DNA from: Rhabditoides inermis
Lineage: Eukaryota > Nematoda > Chromadorea > Rhabditida > Rhabditidae
NCBI GenBank assembly: GCA_963966185.1
Contig: CAWZYM010000172.1
Span: forward strand, 1-64,000
Direction of reading: 5' to 3'
DNA length: 64,000 nt
The notes under the pieces are model-generated. The model was not told where the DNA came from and did not search any database. It saw only the letters and a program-made list of their open reading frames with translations. This document shows positions 1 through 23,956 of this stretch, one piece after another (position 1 is the first letter of the stretch; each line of letters opens with the position of its first letter). Position numbers and translations under genes: made by a program.

Positions 1-1
1 G

Positions 2-130
2 TGGCTGGAGATGTGCAAGACGAGCAGGACTGCCGCCCGAAAGGCATACGACCCACCCAGGCCCAACAAGAGCCTCATGCGGTTCATCGAACTGCCAGAG
101 TACTGGCCCAATGCGTTCCAGACATATTGA
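2..130 (+). CDS. C-terminal end of an unidentified gene (partial)
   Basis: The frame from base 2 is open to a TGA at 128-130 and gives a plausible C-terminus of 42 residues (ending with LPEYWPNAFQTY). The composition (K/R/P-rich, then an aromatic tail) looks more protein-like than the other frames, but no family is recognised and the 5' part lies outside the window. It is just outside the left arm of the inverted duplication, because the right arm has no counterpart beyond about 12560. It could be a chance frame. Confidence 0.3.
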   Translation, partial: WLEMCKTSRTAARKAYDPPRPNKSLMRFIELPEYWPNAFQTY

Positions 131-403
131 TCAGAATGAATTATTATTTGATAAAGGGTTTTCGATTTCAATCGAATATATTGGGAGAGCAAATAAAATT
201 TGATCCATGAATATTATTACGCTCTAGTTACACTGTAGACACAACGTGAAAGCGGAGTGTGCAGAATGTTAGACAGTGTCGCTAGAGCAACATTATTTTT
301 TGCTTTTTGAAATGAAACATTCTCGATTTTTCAGCTTTTATATTTGTTTTTGTTTGTTCAGTGTTATATAAACTGTACTATAATTTCCACGCTGTCTTGA
401 TAG

Positions 404-5733
<5,330 letters not shown>

Positions 5734-6078
5734 GAGGGAGACAAGCGACATTTGTAGAATTGAGAATAGTTTTTTTGTATTGTTGTAGATTGATTGATTG
5801 ATTGATTGTAGTTAGTGTAGGTACTTTTTGTTGTTGAGTTGTTGTATATTTTTTTGTTTATCGTGATGACGTGATATCGCGAATAAGTATTTCAACTTTC
5901 GGTGTCTCGTTGATTGTGATGTAGTACATTATAGAGCTTGGATAGAGGGGACAGATTGAATGTATTGCAAAACTCACGTATTATTATTGTAAAATGTGGT
6001 AACATATTACTTCCGCGGCGCGGTAAAAGATTGAATGTATTATGCACCAAAAACTATATACAGTATACAACTATATAC

Positions 6079-6594
6079 CATACATGATATAGGGTCTTTT
6101 CGGGTTTCTGAAAGTGGGGAGGGGTAACGGGTGCCTTCGACCCCAGAAGTGGGGAGGGGTAACGGTCCCGTTACCCCAATATTGTGTTGTGCCATATCTC
6201 GGTAATTAGTACCTATATTGGGGTAACGGATGGTATATATAGCCTATTTATGCCCATTTTAGTTATATGATGTCGAAAAATTGAGTCAATTCTGAAAATT
6301 TCCGGAAAAAATCCGGGTAACGGTAGCCCAAAAGTTGGTGGATTTCGTAGTGTATACCCATGGACCTGTGAGTGTTGCACAATTATCCGGGTAATGCACA
6401 ATTACCCGGTATTTATCACTACGAAGTACCCGGATTTGGCTGAAGAAAAAATTCATTTCCAAGTGAAATTTACGTTCTAAAATTGATTTTTTTTTCAATT
6501 TTAGGTTACTATGAATAGTGGGGTGGGGTAACGAAATTCGTGGTTTTCAAAAGTGGGGAGGGGTAACATAATCATCTGACCCTTATCATGTATG
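6079..6594. mobile_element. 516-bp non-autonomous DNA transposon-like insert, 8-bp target duplication
   Basis: The right arm has an uninterrupted site (near 8617-8640). In the left arm this site is split, with CTATATAC present on both sides (6071-6078 and 6595-6602). The insert ends are inverted repeats: CATACATGATATAGGGTC at the left, and CATACATGATAAGGGTC as the reverse complement of the right end. It carries no coding frame of note. Inside are several copies of GGGGAGGGGTAAC and a 22-bp near-perfect palindrome at 6156-6177. An 8-bp target duplication is typical of hAT elements; family assignment beyond that is inference. Confidence 0.85.
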
Positions 6595-6699
6595 CTATAT
6601 ACAACGTTGTGATGGTGAGGATGATGAAAAACGGATAAACAACGTAAAAAAAATATTCTAGCCGGTATGAAATAATTTCGAAACTCGTGGTGAGTATGT

Positions 6700-6813
6700 T
6701 CAGTAGCGGAACCAGTAACTGACACGGTGCGGTCCCTCCTCCTCATAGAACTAGAAAGGTCTCTCTCTCTTCGTCTCTCTCTCTCTCTCTCTCTCTCTCC
6801 TGTCTCTCTCTTC

Positions 6814-6855
<42 letters not shown>

Positions 6856-7448
6856 ACTTTTTTGTCGACGAACTGGCACTGTTTCTCGTTGGCCACTTTA
6901 GCTGCTCCCCTCCACGCCGAATCATCCCTCGCCAACCGAACACATGCAGTGGCGGCGCTGGAAGTGGATAGCACTCATGCATCATATTCGAACACCTGCT
7001 CACCTCGCCACCCCCTCCTTGACGCATCTCTCGAGTCGCGCGTCAATGTGATAGTAGTGAGCGGCTGGAATGTGAGAGGAAGAAGAGACAGGAATAGGGA
7101 TTCGCTCACCCCCAACGACGACGACGTTCTCACAGAGCTGAGCGCGCCATCCGGGATGACAGCGCTGGATGCACTCGATCAGAAGGCTGTCTAGAGAACG
7201 CCGACCGCGAGGCGGACCCAGAAGCGACAGCTACAATCAACTATCTGGTCTATGCACTCCTCTCTTCACATCACTACACTTGGATCATTATTCCAAACTC
7301 ACGTCGAAGAGGGCCTCGAAACAGCGGAAGCGCTGGTCGCCCACGATCACCTCCTGTAAAGAGGAGGATGCAAGGGGGGGGGGGGTCGAGGAATACCTGT
7401 CCATCCGGCAGCGTGTAGTTGTGCTCGTACTGCTTTCCGACCATCTTC
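6700..7448 (-). pseudogene. 3' fragment of actin-like gene, left-arm copy
   Basis: This is the inverted, nearly identical counterpart of the right-arm actin-like exons. On minus it starts inside the exon carrying YTLPDGQ (an actin signature), continues through exons for VIVGDQRFRCFEALF and ECIQRC...ENVVVVGG, and ends with the terminal exon 6700-6750 (FYEEEGPHRVSYWFRY, stop TCA on plus). The arm stops inside the first of these exons, so the N-terminal two-thirds of the fold is absent. The centre adds unrelated codons before KMVGKQY. It is probably non-functional. Confidence 0.7.
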
Positions 7449-7783
7449 CGCTCGATCTGCGCTCCGACTTCCAAGCTGTCGCCTACTACGACGTGAGCGT
7501 TTATTTGCCTTATCTTGGAACGGCTAATGATTGCATTTCAAATCTAGGCGAGTGAGCTGACCGTTTCGCGCACTCGCGGCGCCGCTGTCACCTCGGCAGA
7601 TCTGGACGAATACATGGCTCGGCTGCTCACCGAGGTCGGATTCTACCCCAAGTCACAGAGTGAGACGTGTTTCATGTGAAACGTTCCTGATGTCAGCCAT
7701 TTCATGCGAGCGCGTGCACATCGGTGAGATGCGGCGACAGCTGGGATACGTGGCGGTGGATTGCGAGGAGGAGAAGAGGAAGA
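7449..7783. other. Asymmetric centre (loop) of the inverted duplication
   Basis: These 335 bp have no inverted partner. Their plus strand holds the actin-like exon 7548-7659 (LDEYMARLLTEVGF) and the start of the next one (from 7697), contiguous with the right arm. Upstream of the 7548 acceptor is an open stretch (VAYYD then a GTGAGC donor at about 7493) that may be one more exon. The actin-like gene therefore reaches into the centre on the right side only. Confidence 0.75.
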
Positions 7784-12560
<4,777 letters not shown>

Positions 12561-12746
12561 AAGTCCTACTGTTTCGTTACTTGTTCCTCATTTGAAGCAA
12601 ATTTCCTGATTCTGATTAACCATGACGGTTTCGTTCAAAATTTATGTAAAAAGAACTGTAATAAAACTCTAGAAACAGAACAATTTACGATGATGTTGTG
12701 TGTGTCGCAGTCATTTGTTGTTGCGTGCCCCATCTGTAGCGGTCGC

Positions 12747-16443
<3,697 letters not shown>

Positions 16444-16507
16444 TAGAAAAGAAGCTAGAAGTACTTAATTGTGAATTCAATGACAACAATGACTAATGTT
16501 TATGTTC

Positions 16508-16513
16508 AATAAA
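16508..16513 (+). terminator. AATAAA polyadenylation signal of leishmanolysin gene
   Basis: AATAAA lies 65 bases after the TAG at 16441-16443, in an AT-rich 3' flank; no other signal is closer. Confidence 0.6.
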
Positions 16514-17160
16514 AGTTTTAATTACTTATTAGCGGTGCCCTGTTCAAAAAATATATAGTGGGTCCCCCGGTTTACGCGGTAGGCGAATTATCCCTGGTCG
16601 AAGAAATGATGCAGACCGATGAGAAAACAATGTAAACGCGCCTCATTCCCAAGATCTCTGTAACATGTTGTAAATTACATTACTGTAGTAGCAGAAGTAA
16701 ATAGACACAAATGTGTTCTCCAAGAGTTCTAGTGTTCTAATGGAATTCAAGGACCGTCTACTGACGAAGTTTGAGCCGTTTACGAGAAGTGACTGTATCG
16801 TCGCAAAGGGAAAACTACTATTCAACAACATACTATTACCATAACAACATATGTCATATGTTGTTATGTTAATATTATATGCCCCCTCAAGACATGCGTT
16901 GTATTTGTATTAGAACTTTTTCGTTGTATTATAAATGGGCGTTGCTCGCTTTCCGTCTTGGAGGGTGGGAGAGTGGGAGAAATGAGAAAGTGGGAAAGTA
17001 AAGCAATTTTTTTCATTTCAGATAATGAACGGGGAAAACTACGATCACTCAGAGTTTTCATGTGTTTTTGCAAGAATTTGCATGTAATAGAAATCAATAG
17101 AATGTTCATTATCCAATACCACAACTGTATCAAAATTTATATCAGAGAATACACTATATC
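16514..17160. other. Intergenic, no gene seen
   Basis: AT-rich spacer between the leishmanolysin gene and the minus-strand secreted-protein gene. A short palindromic stretch (ACATATGTCATATGTTGT) sits near 16846-16863. No coding frame with convincing composition or splice signals was found. Confidence 0.5.
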
Positions 17161-17796
17161 TCAGCACTGCTCTAATTTCCGGATGAGTTGTTTCATCTTA
17201 TTGATAGTGCGTTTGAGTTTAGACTTTCTGAGTTGCTTCTCAAGACTCATATCGCTTGGTACCTCCCGGAAGATCTTTCGATAATAATAGAAGTTGTTGT
17301 ACACCTCCTCCACGATAGATTCGTTTTTGCACGTAAAGAACATGGTCGACATCTTTTCGAGGGTCGGGTTCGTCGCTCCAGTCAGTACAGGAATCATTGC
17401 ATCCGTATCGCAACGCTTCGCGATGTCTATTCCTTTGTTTGCGATAGCTGTTCCTTTCCCGCAGATCGCAACGATAATGTCGATAGTTATGCTGATTTCA
17501 TCCTGTGTTAACGCATCAGCAAGCAACTCGAATGACTCTACCAGAATCGCCGCGTTGTAACGAGTAACATCTCGCACTTGGTGAACTACTTCCCTCATGA
17601 AAGTCCTGGTTCGCAGATCACCACAAGCTTTCACATCGACTTCCGCGAGGAGTTGCTCCGCATCGATGCACTTTTGAAGAGCGGATTGGAAGCGGTCATC
17701 CGGTTCCTCCACAGACACCTCGTCTGAGGAGAGCGGATGGAAGCGACGTGCAGAAGTCACCACAGCGACAGAGAAGAGGAGAAGTGGGAGGCGCAT
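17161..17796 (-). CDS. Small secreted helical protein, unrecognised
   Basis: Single-exon frame of 211 residues from ATG 17796 to the stop at 17161. The start follows an upstream in-frame ATG at 17850, but 17796 gives a clean signal peptide (MRLPLLLFSVAVVTSARR). The mature part is acidic at first (SSDEVSVEEPDD), then largely predicted-helical, with six cysteines (KCID, ACGD, ICGK, RCDT, TCKN and the terminal QC) and a strongly basic end (RKSKLKRTINKMKQ). Six Cys suggest disulphides in a secreted protein. No family is recognised. There is no intron, unlike its neighbours. Confidence 0.7.
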   Translation of the reverse strand: MRLPLLLFSVAVVTSARRFHPLSSDEVSVEEPDDRFQSALQKCIDAEQLLAEVDVKACGDLRTRTFMREVVHQVRDVTRYNAAILVESFELLADALTQDEISITIDIIVAICGKGTAIANKGIDIAKRCDTDAMIPVLTGATNPTLEKMSTMFFTCKNESIVEEVYNNFYYYRKIFREVPSDMSLEKQLRKSKLKRTINKMKQLIRKLEQC

Positions 17797-18207
17797 CCTG
17801 AAATCAAGGAGGGGGATAAAAAACGGATACAACACAAAATAATGAAACATATCTTTGTTACATTGGCTACGATTTATATAGTTCTTTTATGCTGATGTGG
17901 ACCAATCAGAAGCAGTATGTATGTATGTATGTCATATTTATGTCAAATTATGTTGAGTGCTGCATAATTTATATTTTTTGCCTGCAACAGTCTTCATGTA
18001 TCTCCTGTTTATTTATTACCTCTGGCCGTCCCTCATTCAGATGGCATTCGAGGAGTACAACACGCCGTCGCTCCACGTCGGAAAGCGGGTGGGAGATGGT
18101 TGTCGCCTCACCCATTTCACGCATCTGTCACGTAGTGTGTGTCAAGTGTCGACGAGACTGTCCGCAACTCTACATAAACTGTTCAATGTCTCCGTTTGAG
18201 GAGATGT
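17797..18207. other. Ambiguous stretch with short open frames
   Basis: Both strands show short protein-like stretches (plus: YLLFIYYLWPSLIQMAFEEYN; minus: ATTISHPLSDVERRRVVLLE), each bordered by possible splice sites, but neither connects to a recognisable gene. A tandem TATG repeat (GTATGTATGTATG) lies near 17920. Confidence 0.3.
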
Positions 18208-18432
18208 TCACGCTGCGCGGAGTGACCGGCGGAGGTGTGGCGGAGCAGAGATGACAAAGGGCAAGTTCTCCTGTAAGGAATGCTGTGATGAGACAGATGA
18301 CAGCCGCGGACGCACCATGGTCTCGTCTGGGGGCTGGTCGAGGGGCACGGCATCGGTGGAATAGCCGGTGCGACAGCCGCCGCAGTCGACATCCAACACG
18401 ACAAGGGAGTCGGAAGGGGTGGAGGGAGCCAT
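18208..18432 (-). CDS. Short hypothetical protein
   Basis: A 74-codon frame from ATG 18432 (MAPSTPSDSLVVLDVDCGGC) to a stop at 18208-18210. It contains a possible 45-base intron (GTGCGT donor after ETM, CCTTACAG acceptor before ENLPFV) whose removal keeps the same frame, so the protein would be 59 or 74 residues. The frame is also open 5' to 18633. Ser/Pro-rich, no family recognised. It may be the 5' end of a larger minus-strand gene. Confidence 0.3.
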   Translation of the reverse strand: MAPSTPSDSLVVLDVDCGGCRTGYSTDAVPLDQPPDETMVRPRLSSVSSQHSLQENLPFVISAPPHLRRSLRAA

Positions 18433-18980
18433 GATGGAATGGGAAGAAGGGGATGAGTGAGGCGAGGTGAGGTGAATCGGCTGGCGGCTGGCGACAGTTT
18501 GCGCGGGAACAATGGAGTGGTGCGATGAGTGAGATTCTACACTATGCACGACTATTTTAACACATCTTTTTCTTTTTGAACCTCCAAATTTAATCTGTTG
18601 GTAGATACTAATCTGGGCAGCGTTTGAATCCATGGCATATGCGACCGCATTAGCACTTCTGATACCTCATTTCTTCGGTAATGATTTTGGAAGAGATTGA
18701 CTACATGTTGATCAATTGTACAGAATTCAGGAGTTCAGTGAGTCGCGACCATACCAGGACACGTTCCGACACGCTGCTCTGATCTAGCTGCTTTCGAACT
18801 TTCAATGCCTACAGTACACACAAGTGCTAGTCGCACGAGTGCTCCACGTCAACACGCCATCACAACGATAGCAACTTCCCAACTTCAAATCATCCAAAAT
18901 AACCACAATCTGAACAAAACGACTTTTATCACGTATATCTGAAACTGACTTCAACGGAACTCGAAATCTATAATATATCG
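18433..18980. other. Intergenic, no gene seen
   Basis: No supported coding exon. The 5' extension of the 18208 frame runs to 18633 but lacks convincing composition. The rest is AT-rich without features I can name. Confidence 0.4.
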
Positions 18981-18984
18981 CTCA

Positions 18985-21190
18985 CCTCCCCCTCTGTGTG
19001 CTTGGAGAGTTGGCGTATCCGAGCTACCGGTCGCTCGCCCTCTCATTCCGTGCGATGCGGATCTGTTCCTCGGCACTCCTCATGGACCGGTCGATGATCC
19101 GCCGGACATTGTCGACAGTCGGCAGGTGGTGCGCCGGCGTCTCTCCCACGCAGCTGACTCGACTGGTGAAGTCATACCATCACTGTGATATTACAGAATG
19201 GAATTGTATCACATTCAATGGTATACTGTAATACGTGAGCGTTGTGCAAAGGTATATACGAACCGCATCGTCGAGTAGGAAGCTGTAGTTGTGTGCACCC
19301 CCCGTAGGAGCTCGGCGAACTCTCCACGCCGGAAGCGCAAGTACTTCACCTTGACATAAGCGAACTCTTGCTAAGCAAGAGTGAATATGATAGGGGGCGG
19401 AGAGAGGAGAGAGAGAGGCGAACCTGGATGGGACATTGCGCGCGGTCCACTTGACGCCAATCTCATCGCAACCTTGTGTTCGTATAGAGCGACCAGGCTC
19501 GCCCATTTCTTCATAGCCTCGAAGAATCGGGCAACCTGAAATCACAAGCATTGCTATCATAATATATTATCAGTATAACACTGTGTAGAAGTAGGCATCC
19601 TATTCTATGAGTCACGTTGTTTCGAAGTGTAGGCTTATCGCCACCAATCATCTTCCGAGGACGCAGCTGTATTTTCATTCCGATCCTCTTCGATTATTAC
19701 TGTCCGGACGTCACGCCACTCGTGATCTCCCCGCTACCAAGATGAAAATTCTCACCCCCTCCCCCCTATGGACCACTACGATTTGGACTATTGCTATTGC
19801 CTCCTTTCGCAAGAGGCCCGCGTACATCCGCGTAGACGGCTGTTCGCGGCTGTTCCCGGCTGTTCGCGCAGACCTACGGGTTTCCCCGATGGAGGCTCTC
19901 CCTGGAATGGGAAAACCGGAGGTACGTCCGGGTTGTGTTTCCCCGGGTGGACGACAGCGGGGCGCACTGGTTGTAGGCTGTCGAGCTGTGCCAACTGCTG
20001 AAGAAGGCGAGCGGGCTACGACTAGGTCTGACGATCATCCCGACCGCCGATTCCTCGCCTTCTTCGTCCTCTGTGCCGCCGCCGGGAGTGTGTAGAAGTA
20101 GGCATCCTATTCTATGAGTCGTTGTTTCGAAATTATTTCGTAACCGCCATTATTGTGTAATTGCCTGGTTGTTTTCATTCCCCCACGCCCACGCATAGAC
20201 TTTCATGATAAGGATGCACATTCAAGCGCTCTTTCAAAGTGAATAAACATCTGCTACTGAATCTGCCTCCCTGGGGTCTACTAGTGGTGCGCACAAATAC
20301 TGTGAGGGAACAAAATTGTCATTATTTTTCGCATGTTCCACAGAACATAAGCTATCTAATATAGATTCTGTTTCGGCATGGATTGCTGTGAGTTGCGTGT
20401 GATCGGGACACGATGCGCATTGGACACAGCCGCATTGGTGGCGCGAAACAGCGTGTCGGTGGCACTGTCCAACCCACACTGATGCCGCCTCCGTCAACTC
20501 TGCGAACCTGGCGCGCAACCCTCGCATCAACGTATTCATCCGCTCCAACACACTCTCCACCGCGCACGTCTCCAATTATCCTGCGAGACACAAAGTAGTA
20601 TGATCACAGTGGATCATGAGATAAACTGCCCTCCTGTACTCGACTGGTGTGGATGAAGTTGGTGATCCTGTCTAGCTTCTGGTCTTCATTCATCTTCTGT
20701 GCGAGTCTCGCGTCGCTCGCATATAGTTGAGCATCGTCGGCGCCAGGCTGGAACAACTCGTGTCACACTGAACGGAAGAAAGAAACAAATATACGCACTA
20801 CTGCGCCGCAGCCAGATCCTCGCGACACAAGAGAGCGTACTTCTGTTCGACCTGCAATCACACGAACAATGAATGATGCTAAAATAGAACAGACACAATG
20901 GAACGAAGTGTTGGACGTGTGTGAAGTAAATCAGAGGTGATCATTTTGATAATCTCACCTCAACCTCTTCCGTGTCCAGCTCCTGCGGACACGTCTCTTT
21001 CTCTCTTACATCATTGCGATTCGAGAGACACTGTGTTGGAAATGTGTATAATTAGAGGATAAGGTCGATTATGATATACTTTTTTTTTTATCTCACCTCA
21101 TACTCTTCCACGCCCAGTACAATTCCGAACGGTGCGCGATAGTGTAGCCATACTTCTCTTTCTCTGCCACATCGCTTTCTCCAAGGTAAG
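18985..21190 (-). CDS. Unrecognised multi-exon gene, helical, Glu/Lys-rich
   Basis: A series of minus-strand segments with coding-like composition, several bounded by plausible splice sites: near 21180-21105 (AEKEKYGYTIAHRSELYWAW), 21020-20961 (ETCPQELDTEEVE, donor GTGAGA), 20855-20805 (VEQKYALLCREDLAAAQ), 20750-20645 (YASDARLAQKMNEDQKLDRI), 20575-20480 (AVESVLERMNTLMRGLRARF), 19540-19425 (VARFFEAMKKWASLVALYEH, good CAG acceptor), 19345-19262 (VKYLRFRRGEFAELL) and 19170-19025 (TVDNVRRIIDRSMRSAEEQI). These look like an alpha-helical coiled-coil protein. I could not assign a family or join all exons in phase; one donor (near 20805) appears non-consensus and a stop follows NERASDR, so decay is possible. 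Confidence 0.45.
19584..20130 (+). other. Block bounded by direct repeats, with an open frame
   Basis: A 32-bp sequence (begins GTGTAGAAGTAGGCATCC) occurs at about 19585 and again at about 20090, both times followed by GTTGTTTCGAA within a few bases. Between them is a GC-richer segment than its surroundings. It holds a plus-strand frame (19607-20095, 162 codons) and an overlapping alternative containing AVELCQLLKKASGLRLGLTI, which resembles a PDZ-domain end only in general pattern. The block lies between two exons of the minus-strand gene. It could be an insertion that duplicated flanking DNA or a retained gene fragment. Confidence 0.4.
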
Positions 21191-21523
21191 GTTATAGGCG
21201 GGACAGCAGTATTTAACACAAATACAGTTATACAACAAAATAGGGGGATTACTAATTACTTCATTACTGAACGCACCATTCAGTGTCCCCGGAATCCCCA
21301 CAGAGGTCGCACGATGTAATGGCGTCTCAACCATCCCGCAATGACGCCCGCCAACCATGGAACGTTCGTGATACATCAATTTGAGACAATATCATGAATG
21401 TCAAATGAATGATTTATGAATTATGAAGTACATATGAAGTTATTAATACAGGCAATATGCGTGTGCAAAGTGAACACTCGTCAATGAGGGTACCGGTGGG
21501 AGATTACTACAGCACAAAACTGT

Positions 21524-23906
21524 CTACGCTTGCGCTTTTATGTTCGTATCCAGAGTGACGTCATCTTGAAATCCCGTCTTGGCATCGTTGTAGACAACCG
21601 GAGCGACCTTTTCCATTTTCTAAAATCATGACGTCATCACACTACAGTAGTCATTCGTATACAGTACCTTGGTCTGGTGGGCGACTCGCACGAAGCATGC
21701 AGTGGCGAGTAGTAGTTGGATGGACATGATGAGGACATAGAGACGGACGGAGAGGAGGGGGGTGAGGAAGAAGGTGACGGCAGAGGCGAGGGACTGAAAG
21801 GGAGGGGTTGGAGAGAGTGAGTGAGAAAGTGAGAGAGAGAGGGGGAGAGAGAGGAGAGAGAGGGAGAGAGAAGGGTGGGGGAGAGAGGGAGAGAGAAGGG
21901 GGGGGGGAGAGGGAGAGGACGGTACCTGGTAGAACTTGGATATGGAGAAGCACTGCGCCCTGTGCTGGGGTATGACGAGGGCTGTGATGACAGTGCGGCA
22001 GGTCGACAGACAGCCATCCGCCACTCCGATCAGGACTCCGAGAAGGAGGGAGATGAACACACTGAAACAGTCGACAGTCGACATTGCGTGTCCTGGGTTT
22101 GGTTTGTATATGTGTGAGACATGCAGGGAAGATTGGACAGGGATGTAAGGCAGTTCGGATACCATATTTTGTGTCCCAGTCAACCATGCCCCATGGCATT
22201 GCCTATCCAGTCATCCTATCCAGTTCGGACATTGCGTATCCTGGTCAACAATGTCGCGTTATAAGTATTAAAATATGTTAGCAAATTACAGTAGGTGAGC
22301 ATTCGAGTTGGTGAGATTACTAATTATTACTTGCTGACCTGGGATCGGTGAGCCATGCCGGCTCGTCAGTGGGGCGGACAGTCGAAGAGTTGGGCACTGC
22401 GGCGAGAGACTGAAAAGGAGCTTCATCTGTTACCTTCTCTCTCCCACTCTTGCTATAAAAAGAAACAAATATTAATTAGTTTGAATTCTTCTCTTCTAGC
22501 AATAAATAACTATTGAAACGTATTCTGCGAACGCACCAGTCCAAAAATGGCGACAAGGCAGGCGAACGCAATGAAGAACGTGGGTTTCATGCCGAACGAC
22601 TTCCAGCGCTTGGAGAAGACGGTGATGATCACACCAACTGAAATGAGATGAGTCATCTGAGAGAGTACGGTTCAAGGAAGAGTGCAGAGCGTAGTACGTA
22701 GTTTATGCTGATGAGTGAGGGCGCCTCGTTCACCTACTCCTCGTCCTCGAACGCTCTGACAGGGACAGCAAGCGACGCACATAAGATAGAGAGATAAGAG
22801 ATGAAAGACATCCCCTTTTAAAGCGTAGTCAAAAACGATACTCACTCAACAGCTCTCCGACGGCGATAGCCACGGAATACATGGGCACGAGATAGATGTG
22901 AGAGGCGAGGGACTTGGTGAACACCAGGGTGGTCGGGTACGTGCCGCACCACCACGTGGTGAACGTGCCTGAACTGGTGCTGGTCAACTGGTTCCTGGTG
23001 AACTGGTGCCTTGGTTCCCGTCCACTCACCCCATAGCATGTAGAGTTGAGAGAGGAGGAGGAGGCGAGGATTTTGCATTGTTGTCCACAGATCGCCTGAA
23101 GAGAACATAGTTGTTATTTGGTAATTTGGTACACCTTGAAAGTTGTTGATCATGCCTATTTATTACGATGAGCTGATCGAAACTTTGTGAATTTGTTCCA
23201 GAAAAGTATGTATCATTCATTGACCGGGTTCATGTGTATTCGACTATGTGAGCGGGTTGAAACGTATGTAGCTAACTTGAATACATCACAGTAAATGAGT
23301 TTTCATGTCGTTGTTTCTCTCATACGTACAACGTACCCATGTGTCCTTTGAAATCGCGCAGTTCGTTCCTCCTTTGCTGCGAGTTGAGAGAATCTTCTAC
23401 CTGGAATTTGTATACTGTACCACACACGATAAATTTATATAGATATTCGAAGAGAGTAAAGCGTTCCGAAATATTCCCTACCTCCCTGGCGGGTAGAAGC
23501 GCGTAGATGATGTTGGCGAGAATGTTGATCAGCATAAATACACTAAAACGATTGTTGATGACTTTTGAAAACTTTCATGAGCTGCAAGTGAAACGTATGT
23601 GAACTCTATGTTATGCTAATGACTAATCCTTCGAAAACATGCGAGCTCACCCGAACATGGTGCGTATCTCGCTATCGCTGTAGTCTCGGTATTCAGCTGA
23701 TGGCACGGTTGCGAGCTAGAATAAATACTTCATTGCCCATACAACAACTTGAGATGGACGAAGATGAGAGTCAAGTAAGGCAAAGTGACCGTTCTAGTGA
23801 CGTTGTTTCGCAGTTTGCTGGCCGAGTCGAACGAATGCGGGACTGCCTTCATTGAGTAGATCACCATCAACACAGCTCCTCCGATCAACATACTGAAATC
23901 ACACAT

Positions 23907-23956
<50 letters not shown>

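Noticed and set aside
18208..18633. 141-codon minus-strand frame taken as a full protein
   Set aside because: The part upstream of 18432 has promoter-like, low-information composition; only the shorter version is listed, with low confidence.
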